Part shown: piece by piece, positions 46,858 through 59,000 of the stretch
Numbering within the stretch: the stretch's first letter is position 1
Layout of the letters: each line of letters opens with the position of its first letter
Source: Laguncularia racemosa
Taxonomy: Eukaryota > Streptophyta > Magnoliopsida > Myrtales > Combretaceae
Assembly: GCA_037954665.1 (NCBI GenBank)
Contig: JBBMOL010000013.1
Location: 7,006,001 to 7,070,000 of the forward strand
Length of the DNA stretch: 64,000 bases
Reading direction: 5' to 3'
Program-made: the position numbers and the translations under genes
Notes under the pieces: model-generated
What the model saw: the letters and a program-made list of their open reading frames with translations, nothing else
What the model was told of the DNA's origin: nothing
Databases searched by the model: none

Positions 46858-48146
46858 GACATTAGGTATTTCTCAATGTCCATGAGTCGAAGATTCCTAA
46901 ATTTATTTGGATCATCTGGATGCATGACTCCACTAGGGACAACGTTACACACTCGATCATCGGTACTCTCGGTTCCTCAAGCCTAACCAAGTACAAGCAA
47001 TAAACACTTATTTTCCAAGCATAATTTTAAGTCCATTTGTGATTCTAGCATAACAAGCACAATTAGCAAACATAGTATACACATATCTAACGGAATGACC
47101 TCTTCAAAATCCTCCAATCTCTTAAACCCCACATAAGCTTAAAGATTCTATATCAACTAATTTAATCTATTTTTAGGTATTTAAATAAATTAGAAAAGGC
47201 TAAAGATTGAAATTTGATGAGAAAACTTAACTCTAAAAGAACATAGGTTCAACACGGGTTAGTGCATGGGCGTGTTCATGCCTGTGTACTAGGCATGCTA
47301 AATGGGTAGAGGAACATGGGCAAAAATATGGCCATGTGTTTTTGCCCATGAACCTTATTATGCAATTTTCAGCTTTTTAATTCTATTAAACATGAGCGTG
47401 TAATACCTATGATCAACCATGAACATGAAGTACATAGGTGCAACACAACCGTATTGTACCCGTGAACTTCCAAAATTTTGTCACATTCATAAAAACAGTA
47501 GTTTTCCATAAAAAATTCCAATTCCTCGATCACCTCTACCATCAAATATATAACTAAACTTTGAAATCTATAATTATATTCCTAATTCACTACAATGATA
47601 CTTCAATTTCATTAAAACCACACCTGTTTCAAAACACTTACTCATTATTGTCGTCCCTCGAATGACTTTACAAGTTTTTGCAAAATTCATCAATCCCAAC
47701 ACGATTGCTTTAATAGTGATTCCAATAAATATGTAGATTTTATAGCATTTAGTACCACTTACAAACAACTTACCCATTTGTCTTGAACACCAAATTGCTC
47801 CTATACAGTTTCTTCTCCAAGATTATGCAACAAATCCGTTTCTAAAACATTTTCCCCACTTTAATCTAAGTCAAACGTTGAGAATACAAGAAATGATAAG
47901 GAAAGAGCATTTACTTACCTTTGTTCAATGAATCCATGTGTAAATTAGGATACTAATTTGCTAAGGGTACAAGAGGTTTGAGAAAGGGAAGAAAAGAAAG
48001 AAACAAAATGTAGAAAATGAGTGCAACGATTTAAACTTATTCATTAGACAAATAATTTTTTGCTTAACTCTTAGAATTCCAATAATGCCCTTAGGTTTAA
48101 AAATATTAATTAATCTATTTTGTTTTTATTTATTCTAACTATTACA
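46170..48146 (-). repeat. gypsy 5' LTR
   Basis: About 1,977 bp. The plus strand starts TGTAACACCTCAGAATTTG and ends ACTATTACA, giving the TG...CA ends and the GTGTTACA finish common in plant Tekay-type LTRs. It lies next to the primer-binding site. Inside are a GT/AT microsatellite (46808-46857) and repeated GGGCGTGT-like words (47250-47460). Without the second LTR the outer boundary at 48146 is inferred from the end motif. Confidence 0.72.
46808..46857 (+). repeat. compound GT/AT microsatellite
   Basis: A run of GT units followed by a run of AT units, inside the gypsy LTR. Confidence 0.85.
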
Positions 48147-49041
48147 GTATGTCTCTTCAGCTTTTTTTTTTAAAAAAAAAAAAATCCTCATTCACGTTAA
48201 GGAATATCTAAATTGTTGAAAATTAGCTTAATCGCTTATGAAAGTGTGCTATGAAGTTCTGTGCAGCAAGATTTGTCATACTTTTTAAGATATTCCGATC
48301 ATAACAATTAGTTATAATAAACAACTCCATTAATGATGTTTTAAATCTCATTTACCATTCATGAAGTGTCTACAATTGTATTAACAAGAAGTGAATTAAA
48401 CATACAAATACTAAAATTTTATAATATTTTTATAGGATATCAAGTCGTGAACAAGATCACAAAATACATATCCCTAAGTAACAATTATATGGAGCCTAAA
48501 TACAAAATAATTAATAAGAGAATTTCGTGGAAATAGCTAATGGATAGTATACCTTAAAGAAACACTATATTCTTAAGGGGAATGGGGTTAAGGAGATTTT
48601 CTAGGAAGAGGAGGGCTTTTTTTTTACTAGAAAAGAATTTCGTCGGTCCAACTAGGAATATATTTAACAAGTATGAGTTTATATTTATTCTATTCTGAAA
48701 TTAAACAAACTAATAATTCGAGATTGTACCAGACACAACAACCTAATTGCCATTCCACTTTGGATTTTAATTCATTGCATTTCGTTGGAAATGGAAACCA
48801 TACCATTTTAAGGATTTTTATTTATTTATTTATTTTTGGGTAACAAGTGTCCTACAAGTGGACAAAGAAAATTACAGCTATCTCCTCCAGGTCGCAAGTG
48901 TCCACCCGTCGTTATGACTTACAATTTATAACACTACTCCTCTCCAGTACAAGCGACGCCACCCTCCACTACCCTCTCATTTGACTCGCTTGCGAACTCG
49001 CTACGCTCCGAAATCCGAAATCGTCCAAACCCAACCTAACC
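48147..49041. other. upstream region of the superoxide dismutase gene
   Basis: No coding frame. The last 100 bp are C/T-rich and less AT-biased, consistent with a promoter and 5' leader. A TTTATAAC word near 48930 is a weak TATA candidate. Confidence 0.4.
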
Positions 49042-52000
49042 ATGGCCCTCCGTACGCTTTTCACCAGAAAAATCCTAACCCTCGCCTCCAATGCCGGACC
49101 TACTCCGTCTCTCGCCGTTCGCGGCCTCCAGACCTTCTCTCTCCCCGATCTCCCCTATGACTATAGCGCTCTTGAGCCAGCTATCTCTGCCGAGATCATG
49201 CAGTTACATCACCAGAAACACCACCAGACCTACATAGCGAACTACAACAAGGCTCTGGAGCAGCTCGAGGACGCGATGAACAAGGGCGATTCTTCGACCG
49301 TTGTTAAGTTGCAGAGCGCGATTAAGTTCAATGGAGGAGGTACGGTCAAATTCACGCAAAATCTCTGCTTCGTTTAACTGCAATTGCAATCTATATTTGT
49401 TTTGACCTGGATTCACTTGGTTTACGTGGCGAAATTCGAGCAAACAACGATATTCGAGATGAAATCAAATGATGCCGTTCGAATTATTGTGTCGTGTTGC
49501 GTATAAGATCCATGTTTATTGTTAAGCATACATGTAACATGGACTACTCCCATAGAGTTTGACTTCCTTTTTTTTCTTTTTTTTTTTATTTTTGTTTCTT
49601 AAGTCGCATCAAAATCTTTCGAGATGAACTCACAAATTCCCCAGTAATGTATGGACAGATTAGGTTAGAGTTGATTCTTTCGATCTCGAAGATTGCAAAT
49701 AGTGTAAATTTTGGTTAGTTGTTCCTATGCGTTTTTATGAATAAAGAGGCAAAAAAACACGACCTGCATCGATTTGTGATTACTGAGACTTGATGAGAAC
49801 TTCAAGTGAGAATAGAGAAACTATGCACTTACAGAATGAAATACTGATGTTAGAATGTATGCTAAAAATGCAATGTAGTGCAGATGAGCTAGTGGATTTT
49901 GAGACAATTCTTGAACTTGAGAAAGTTGTAAAATTATCCTAAGGAAGCGAAGTTATATGGGCTGCCTGAATTATCCCTTTTATCATTACATGCACACGTG
50001 GTTTCCGGAAATTAAACCTGCCTATGGTGCACTCCAAGGTTCATGCACTTGCTTATTCCTTTCCCTGAGTTATACGGTTTGGTGTTATTATTTTAATACT
50101 TTTTATCTCCTTCATGAATGTGGCCACACATAAAGTTATGTCCACAGGGTGAACTGGGACAGAACATTATATACAATGACCATTCTTCAGTGGTTGTGCC
50201 ATCGTCTTTTGCTTGTTAAATTATAACTGCACTTATTAAACAAGGGATGTAATGTTCGTATATCTAGCAACTTAATTCTAGTTGTTATACTGCATAATGT
50301 ATTGCTTATCCTTTTAGTCTTCCAGTGATAATCCATTTCACTTGTCTTGTGGATACTACAATTTTGTGGGGTGATTCATGAAGAAGCTCTGTGGTTAACT
50401 TCTCTTGTCATGTCTTGTCTTATACCCATGTGCTTCTACTTTTATATGCTTGATATTTATCAAGAGAAATTTTATCATGCAGGTCATGTCAATCATTCAG
50501 TCTTCTGGAAAAATCTAGCTCCTGTGCGAGTAAGTTTGGAAACTGATCTATATGTAGCTTTTCTCTGTTGCTTGAATTCTGATGGTCTACCTGATGCAGG
50601 AAGGTGGTGGTGACCCACCCCATGGTTCCCTGGGTTGGGCCATTGATACAAACTTTGGCTCTTTGGAAGCACTTGTGAAGAAGATGAACACAGAAGGTAC
50701 CGCTCTTCAGGGTTCTGGATGGGTGGTAAGATTTATGCTGCAATATCCGCATATACTTTTATTCTTGGTTATTGGGGGTAGGATCACGTTATTTACATAT
50801 TTATTTAGTTTCCCTTCCATCACACCCATCTTCACACTTTACATATAGTGGCTTGGTCTGGATAAGGAGTCGAAGAAACTGGTGGTTGAAACCACGGCAA
50901 ACCAGGTGAGACTTATGTGACCTACTGGAGGATCTTGTGATTAATAACCAGCAATTTCCAGGTGAAACGCCTTAAGTTATTCTAATTTGTCATCTGTGTA
51001 AGAATTTTCTGACCCTTATGTGCTACTAATTTCTCTTTTTATTAAAATATGTTCTCTGATGTTGAGATATCTCTCTCGGCGAAGAAAGTTGGGATTGTCT
51101 GCAACTTGATTCGTGAATGTTTATCTTCTATCAAACTTTTCTTTTTTCATCTGCTAACTCATGTTTTGCTTGGAGATGCATTATATGATGCATAACTTAA
51201 AGTTAATATTATCAACTTTTGAATATCAATGATTAATGAATTATCATTTCTTGCCTATTTCTTTGTAGGATCCACTGGTGACAAAAGGAGCAACTTTGGT
51301 GCCTTTGGTTGGAATAGATGTCTGGGAGCATGCATACTATTTACAGGTATTTTTTTCGGGTAATTTATTACAGTTGCTCTTTAGTTGTTTGAACAGTTTT
51401 CTGTCTGTATTGTGGCCATGAAGGCACTTTAGGTATTTTGATAATTGTAAACCTGTGTATTGACTGCATCTTTCTCCATAATGTTTTTAATCTTCTCTTT
51501 GTGGATTCATCAAGCTGGATCTGATGTTGAACAGGCTCCTAAAAGGTTTCTGATTGATTGATACTGCTTGAGTGCCTTTGATATAGGTTTTTATGGCTGT
51601 TTTACAATACTAAACATTTTCTATTAGAATACTTTTTGTCCTTTTGTGATAGGAGGATGTATTAGCATCATCATTGTTGAAACTTAAATTTAGGCCTTTG
51701 TTATTGATGGATTAAGTGCATGTTGTGGATGCAAAACTGAAAGCTAATAATGATAGTGCAACTTAAGTAACTTAACTCTCTTAAATATGACCTCTGGGCA
51801 TTAACTGCATGTTTAGACTCATAATTGCTACTCCCTATAGTTCATTAAACTAGTATGGATTCAATAAGCAGAGATTCATAAAAGCGTAAGTACTATGATT
51901 CTATTAATACATTAAGAAACCCCAAATTTTCATGTGTTTATGGTGCTAAAAGCTACTTTACTATGGACCTATCCATGTTCATTTATGAAATGTTATTGCC

Positions 52001-53094
52001 ATCAAACACTTTAAGTAGCAAATTTTTCACATAGCTTTATCTAATGTGCTTGAGCTATGATGTAGACGTGATTATGCTTCATATAGGTTATAAATGTTGA
52101 ATCCCTCTTGGGGTTTAAAATGACAGATAGCAATGCACATGTCAATGGCTTCTGACAAAGCTTGAGTTTTGGATGGATAGACTTGTAATACTGAGCTGCA
52201 CCCCACCCCCCACAAAAGCCCAACCCCGTTGACTGTTGATTGGCTCTGTCTCACTCTGATTCAGGAACCTTTCCCATAAATGCACACCTTTTTGTTGTTT
52301 AGAGGCTATCTTTGATGACTGTAAGTCTGTAATATCTTTTGTGTAGTACTATAGATGGGATCCTGTGTCTAACAAAGAGGAGCATGTAGTCTTTGTCATT
52401 GTTATGGACTTAATAGCACGTTGATTTTTAGTCAGTTCATTTTGGGACAGCAGAATGACTTGGTAAGCGAAATCAAGTTGTTTTAGTGAAATTCCAACCC
52501 CGCCACCCCACCCCCCACCCCTTGCATGTGATAGCACGCATGATAGGATCTAGGGTTCAAATTCAGTAAAAGATTGAAGCTTGACTAGAAATTAGGGCTA
52601 AAAGATGTGAACTTTATTGAATGATTGAATGAAACAAGTACAATAGTTATCAAAATAACAACTCCAAGAGCAAAATGCTCCCCGCTCACAATTCTCTCTA
52701 AATAGAGAATTACAATTTCTGATTTAACTTTCTCTCTCCCTTTACTTTCTCTATCCTAGACCTATTTATAGGCCAATTATGACTAACTACTTGACTAGTT
52801 ATCTGAACTGACTCCTAAACTAACTACTGGACTCTATTAATACTAACTTCTTATTTGATAAAAACATTTCAATACATGGTAGGATCGTATCAACATCTCT
52901 ATCCTAATCAGATAAGGCCGTTATTACTTTGAAATGCCAAACAGTTAGTACAAAGCTTCCATGACTTGACTCAATCTTCTTGCACTTGGTTCTTTATGCA
53001 GTACAAAAATGTCAGGCCTGATTATTTGAAGAACATCTGGAAAGTCATCAACTGGAAATATGCCAGTGAAGTATATGAGAAAGAGTGCCCTTGA
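49042..53094 (+). CDS. MSD1: manganese superoxide dismutase, mitochondrial, 6 exons, 232 aa
   Basis: Exons 49042-49339, 50483-50529, 50600-50725, 50849-50905, 51269-51346 and 53002-53094 join in frame (699 bp with stop) with GT..AG introns. The enzyme converts superoxide to hydrogen peroxide and oxygen in the mitochondrial matrix. Residues 1 to about 30 (MALRTLFTRKILTLASNAGP) form a basic, Ser-rich transit peptide. The mature part begins near LQTFSLPDLPYDYSALEP. Metal ligands are recognisable: a His in LHHQKHHQTYIANYN, His in HVNHSVFWKN, and Asp and His in DVWEHAYY. GGGDPPHGSLGWAID and KNVRPDYLKNIWKVINWKYASE are family blocks. The protein looks intact. Intron 5 (1,655 bp) is enlarged and holds an LTR-like insertion. 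Confidence 0.97.
52544..52886 (-). repeat. solo-LTR-like insertion in SOD intron 5
   Basis: About 335 bp between two TAGGATC repeats (52544-52550 and 52880-52886). On the minus strand it has the build of a short LTR: TATAAATAGG (52761-52770) and, further on, CAATAAAGTTC (near 52607). Clear TG...CA ends are lacking, so a solo LTR is a likely but unproven reading. Confidence 0.45.
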
Positions 53095-53437
53095 AGCGCA
53101 GCGTTTCTTACAGAAATGGTCGAGGAGGAAGCCTTCCTGTATCCTGGATGAAAATCTTGATGACTTAATGCTTATGTACAGTCTCAAGAAGGGTCCTCTT
53201 TTTACTTGTTGATGTATCGTGTTGTGTATGAATGCTGAATAAGTTGAGCTGTCCACTTTTGTGATTTCAATTCGGGCTTTTCACCATTTTAGCTGTGCTA
53301 CCATTGCAGATCAAGTAAGTTAAACACTTTTCAAGAAATACTCTGGTCATTTCTCTTAGATGTGATGCTTTGATAATAATCATATTGCAAGACGGATTTT
53401 CTTTGTACTGAAATCGACTTTTGAATGGATTGATATC

Positions 53438-53443
53438 AATAAA
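53438..53443 (+). terminator. MSD1: polyadenylation signal of the SOD gene
   Basis: AATAAA lies about 340 bp after the stop codon of the Mn-SOD gene. Confidence 0.5.
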
Positions 53444-54737
53444 AATGGAACTCTAGCTTCGACACTGGTAATTTGTTTTAACTGGAAGATCGAGCAAAAT
53501 AGCTAATTTCTGTTGTCATGACCATGACCTATTTTTGCTTAAAAGGTTTTCTCCTTTAGTGCATTTGTGTGTGTGTCAAGGGTGTGCCTTATATTGCTCT
53601 TTCTCTAGAGCATTTTCTGAATTGCCATGTGAATCGGTCCTTTCCAAGGTTTCTGATTTTGCGATTCCATTCAATCTCTTAAATAAACTATTTAAAGTGG
53701 CTCTACTCCGTATCTCTTGCAAACCGACTGCTTATCCAAACCCAACTGCATTGCTTAAAGTTTCTGATTTGTAGAGAGTTCTCATTTCTACTTATTGATG
53801 ATTCTATTATGACGAACTTATCAACTTTATTGTGGCCGGATCTACATTATTCTTACTTAAAAAGGTGTTAGTGTTTATACATCTTGATCTATTGCTATCT
53901 ATCAAATGAGTGAAAAATACTTGCATTTATTTAAAATACAGCATGATTGAAAGGGAAAAGGTTTCAATATAAAGACAAGGCATATCAAAATATAACCATA
54001 AAAATTAAAATAAAATAAAGTAAATATGGTAATAATAGGGAAAAGAAAAAGTGAGTATGATCTGAACCGAATGGGTTGCAAACCAAACTGCATCTCATTT
54101 ACCCCGACTAATAATTTACAAAAGATGAAATTGGAAGTTGTTATACGGCTAAGTGCGTGCAAATTTTAACACTAAACATCCAATCAGTTCAAAGAAGTTT
54201 TAGATATTTTTAAAGGATGAATTGAGTTCTAAACTCTTTTAAGAGCTTGCAATCGGTTTGTTTAACATATGTGCCAGGTTTGTTTGACATATGTGCCTTC
54301 TAGAGCTGGCGAGCAACATAGCTTTCTGTAAGCAGGACATGTGAACTTATGGCTCCCAAACCTACAAGCGAGATGGAGATTCGGTAAATCATTGTTTTCT
54401 CCCTAAAAACACGTCAACATCTCTTTGGAGGATCATAATCGCTACCAGATGTCCAAGTTCTCTGGATCAGCAGTAGAGCCTGATGTTGCATAGACAAAAT
54501 TACGGTACCATTCAAGAAAGACTCTTCCAAGCACTTGAATTGAATTATTCAGAGGGAATATTTCTGATATTTGCTCTTAAACTTCAACTGGTTTGCCTGT
54601 ATCATTCTTTACTTTAGATTCAATCAGATGTGACGCTCACAATCTCAAATTCTGGGAGTCACATTGTTTAGAATACCCAATTTTTCCACTTTGATGTACT
54701 CTATCATTAGGGCTTAAGAGGCAACGTGCAAGTTGAT
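53444..54737. other. region between two convergent genes
   Basis: It contains the 3' flanks of the SOD gene (from the left) and the methyltransferase gene (from the right). Short open frames have no recognisable content. Confidence 0.4.
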
Positions 54738-57386
54738 TCAACATCCCTGTAGCTCCTTGGTAATTCTAATGCATGTGGCCATATTACAATTAGTCTTGAT
54801 TGCATTGGACGCAATGTGTGACCTGCTAACTGCAAAACCCTCCTGCAATCAGTAGCACAAAGTTCCTCTAGTAATTTTCCCCCCGATAAAATATTAGAAA
54901 GCTTTACCAGCAGTATAACCAAGCCGGACAAAGATTAAATAGTAAACTATAAGCTTGCAAAATTCCAAATGATTCTGCAAATTGGCAATTTGTTCTTGGA
55001 TTTACCTCATTTTCATCTACCAGTGTTTGTTGAAATTAAGCACATAGATTTCCCAGCGTGTTCCAAAGTTCAAGCAACCCTTAGTATTTATTATAATTAT
55101 TATTTTCTACCTTTATAGGGTGGAAAAGAACTCCTTTCTGCAAAAAAATTAACATTGTGAGGATGTACCTTTTGAAGTTTGCCCATAATGGCCATGAGTG
55201 GTGGAGAATTTACTTTGGCACGGCTTGCAACCTAAGATCATTCAAGAATGATAATGGTATTGCTTTCTCAACAATTACAGATAACTGTAAAATTAAAGAG
55301 TTAAGTGGCAGAAAGTAACGGAATGCCAAACCTCATCTAGTTTGATGTAGCCAAAGGGCAGTCTGGGATCACTTTCATCCAGCATCTGTTGTAAAAGTTT
55401 CTGCAGATCAGTCCCTATGCCATCACCAATCCATCCCCACTGTTCGGCCAAATTCATCATTTCTTGAATGTATGTTGCACCGTGAAGTGGTCCAATCCAC
55501 AAGGGACCTGAGACTACAAGTGATCTGCACTCCTACAAGGAAATTGCACAATAGTTGGCACCAAAAATCAGAAAGCTCAACAATTGTCATGAATGGTGCC
55601 CTGCCACCACGGGGGATCGGAATACAGGAAATGTCTATTAAAACATAACATATCAGAATCACAAAGTTAATTAGAAGGATGAAATGACACCTTTGTGTTA
55701 TTGCAAGGACAGCATATTTGATCAAGCTCAACCCATGAATATGATTGGGAGTGTCCACACTGGGTACAATAACTGATGAATCCATAGTGTCTGTAATTGG
55801 TAGAAATCAGTTTCCAGTTGCTACCGTCAGCATACAAAGCTCAAACTACAACCAAATGATATCAACCTGTTATTTAGCTTTCCTCTGTTTACTTGGAGCA
55901 TGACTCGAAACACTGGCCCATGGTACGAGTAATAAGAAAAAAGAGGAGTGACGCAGAAGCCCAGAACAGAAGCTTCACGGACTGCCCCACCTATAAGCAT
56001 CCGTAGACCAATCTCATTTGAATAGGGCATGGGGCGGATATATGCTCCATATGCAGCTAACGCACTACATAAAGAAATAAATGGAATTGCTGCATCATTA
56101 TGGTAGGAAGCTATATAAAACAACTTGCACCATTCATCAAGAACATGCTAATAGGCAAACATACTGAGCTGCCATCTCAATTCTAGAACTTAAATGACTT
56201 CAGTCATCAGCTAAGCAAAAGAACGACAGTCCAATTGTAAACACAATCAGAACCTGAAATTTGACTGCCAATCCTATTGCTAATACCATGAATCAACCAA
56301 GCTGACAACCAGGACTTACCATAGAAAACTGACCAGCTAGGGACTAACTATGGTGCCAAATCGCAATATTGATAAAAAAGAACTATCTCTAGTAACAAAT
56401 CCACAATCCAAGTACAAAAAGTAAAAAAGAACTTACTAAAGGGGGTAAAACCGTAATAGTTGTAAATTAGAAACCTTAACCACTTAAAATAGCAGGCAAG
56501 TTTCGAATTCTCCATATTCAAGATCCAATCAATGGTCGTGCTAAGATAAAGTGTGCCATCAATACTATTACACCACGCATAAACAAGAGATAAAACAACA
56601 CGAAACAACAGCCAAAAAGGAAAGAAACGAACTATCACTCAGTCATAATACAAAGGGCGTTACCGTCTAATTAAAACTAATTAAGCAAACAATAAACCAT
56701 TAAATTGCAAATTGCAGATGAAGATGGACAATAAGCACTCACTGCTGAGGTCTATGACCACCTGAAGAGTATCCATCTGTGGAAGTCACGTAAAGCAACC
56801 CCCCCAATTTCAAGCAACTATATGCGGACCTCAAGAAAGACGAATCGCTCCCAAAAGAATCAACATCAATCAAATCAAAAAAATCCCTTTTCAAGTAACA
56901 TTCGGTCATAACACGATTCGCATCATTACTCACAACAGTCCAACTCTTTCCCTCACTAAACTTTCCTTCTCTTTCCAAATTCCCCACAATTACACTCCTA
57001 TAATCATCATTGGCATCATTAGCCAACACAAAATCAGCACCGGCCTCGGATAGGTACCGAAGGGAACGGACACCACAACCACACATAGCATCAAGAACGC
57101 GTAAAGTCCCGGCCTTTTTCTTGTAAAGAGCAGCAGCAAGGACACCAAGGTCCCGCCCAGTGGCACTCTCGGTGCGGAAGAATGTGGGGCCCGTTTCGAA
57201 TTCGAGTCCCCTCTCGGAGTAGAATTGGGAAGCGGAGGTGGAATTTGGAGCGATTATGGGATTAGACAGTGAGAATTGGGGAGGAATTTGGGATTTGAAA
57301 GTGGGGTTGGGGTTAGGGTTTTGGGGTTTGGGGGAGGTGGGAAGAAATGGCGAAGGGGATAGTGTTTTGGGGGAGGGAGAAAACAT
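54738..57386 (-). CDS. TRM1: tRNA (guanine(26)-N2)-dimethyltransferase, Trm1 family, 6 exons, 436 aa
   Basis: Minus-strand exons 56743-57386, 55867-56064, 55691-55790, 55332-55532, 55169-55231 and 54738-54842 join in frame (1,311 bp). Trm1 methylates G26 of tRNA using S-adenosylmethionine. The start is the only in-frame ATG upstream of the domain. The first 45 residues are Pro/Ser-rich and could be an organelle-targeting extension. SAM-binding LDAMCGCGVRSLRYL and LANDAND, then FFDLIDVDSFGS, lie in exon 1. AAYGAYIRPMPYSNEIGLRMLIGGAVREA is in exon 2, a Cys-rich segment SYCTQCG...QICCPC (likely zinc site) in exon 3, SGPLWIGPLHG in exon 4, and SRSHIASNAIKTNC in exon 6. Canonical Trm1 is longer; length and motifs suit the short plant form (Arabidopsis At3g56330-like, from memory). 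Confidence 0.95.
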
Positions 57387-59000
57387 GGCGGGAAATTGGT
57401 ATGGGTAGGTAATTCTGGTTGGTTTTTGTAGTTGTAAAGTTACTATTTTTTTTTTTAAGGGTTTATCTTCTTCTTCGTCCAAATAAAAAAAGGTTTACCG
57501 CTGCTTAAATTATGTTGTGTTTTTTAAATAATATAATTCTTTCAAATATTTAAGAGATTCGATTTATTTTAAAAAATGAATATTTAATATACCGTGCCCA
57601 AAATTATAATTCTTTTGAACATTCAAAATCATCAATTTTCTTTTTCTTTTCTTTTTTTTTGTTTTATCGACCATATCCAAAAATTACTCGAACAAAACTT
57701 TGTACATCATGAACGCCTTAACCTACTTTATTATAGTTAGTATTTAGTTATTGGTTTTATTATAACTAGAAAATCATTTTTCGAAATATGATGTTTTCTC
57801 TTTTTCAATCATGTTTTCAATATCTTCTATGTATGAACTTTTGTGGTTAAATTATCTAAATTGATGCTAAAAAAAAAAAAAGAACAAAGATTTTTATTAA
57901 TATTGTTAAATTTTTTATCCACAAATGACAAGCTGTAAAGCTTAATTTACTCAAATGATTAATATAAATAAATAACATGATTAAATATATATATAACTTA
58001 ACTAAATAATAAAAATATAAAAAAAATCATGAAAAAAAAGCTAGTAAGTTGCAATCCACAAATAAAAATGGGCCATTTGACTCACTCATCACCTTTTTTA
58101 TTTTCTTTTTCTTTTAAGGGATTATTACATTTACAAGGGATTCGTGTATATTTTAGTTCAGTTCACTAAGTCAAAAAGTCTAATTAGCACTTGTAAATAA
58201 AAATATATGTGTGGAAACTATAGGAGTAATAACACATTCTACATAGCAAAGAAAATAAATGCTTAAAGTAAGAGCCCAAAGAATAATCTCCTAAGTCCAA
58301 AGCCGACTATTATTCTAATTATTCAGTAATTTCTTGGGGAACTAATAGTTAACCATTGCTAATGATTTTAACAAGTATTTAATAACAAAGATTGGTAATA
58401 TGTGTGTTATTATACCTATCGACGATTTGACACAATGTCTAAATTTGCATAAATCTGATACTAAAAAATCCCAAAAATAATAAAAAGAATCAATGGAAAT
58501 AAAAAATGAAAAATTTAGATTTAATTAAGAAAGAAATACTAAGTTGGAAAATCAATTTTATTGAAAAGGACCTTTTTACCTTTAAAATCGGTTTTTATTG
58601 AATTTAGACTTGAATTTACTTAATGATCCTAAATATAGCTCCAAAACCTTAATTAGGTAAATAAAATCAATTACAAATTATTTGGAAACAATTGAAAAAG
58701 AAAATTTTGAATTCGAAGGTCAATTAGATAAAATAACCCAAATGCCTTAAACTTAATTTCGTTGAAAGGTGGCTAGATACTTGAGTTTGAAAGGGCAATT
58801 TAAGGAAAGGCATGAATCAATTTTCAACCAAAATAAGTAGGGAAAATAATGATAAATAAAATTCTAATTATGCAAAAAAAAAAAAAAAATGGACACATGT
58901 CACCTTTAAGCTAAAACAACTAAATCTTTATGGTCCCCCTTCACTTTATCCCTTAAACTCTAGCAAAACCCACCTTTATAAACCCTTAAGGACCTAAAAA
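57387..59000. other. AT-rich upstream region, no supported gene
   Basis: It starts as the 5' flank of the methyltransferase gene. An in-frame extension without ATG reaches 57482, so the transcript leader is open but has no alternative AUG. Beyond that, only long A/T tracts were seen. Confidence 0.4.

Larger units (their letters stand above)
38060..48146 (-). mobile_element. Ty3/gypsy retrotransposon, broken by two hAT insertions
   Basis: Read right to left: 5' LTR (46170-48146), primer-binding site, gag, protease, reverse transcriptase, part of RNase H, then integrase and its C-terminal region, which fades out near 38060. The order PR-RT-RH-INT is that of Ty3/gypsy. The coding region is interrupted at 42669-43484 and again from 42468 leftward by hAT elements. 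About 700-800 bp, estimated from normal element size, covering most of RNase H and the integrase zinc finger, are missing beside the second insertion. The 3' LTR is not seen; the A/B repeat block lies where it should begin. Confidence 0.88.

Noticed and set aside
55423..55785. 120-codon minus-strand frame overlapping methyltransferase exons
   Set aside because: It is in a different frame; the frame encoding the Cys-rich YCTQCG segment and matching splice sites is the real one.
57387..57482. N-terminal extension of the methyltransferase frame upstream of its ATG
   Set aside because: The extension has no ATG (it would begin with TTG), so the start at 57386 was kept.
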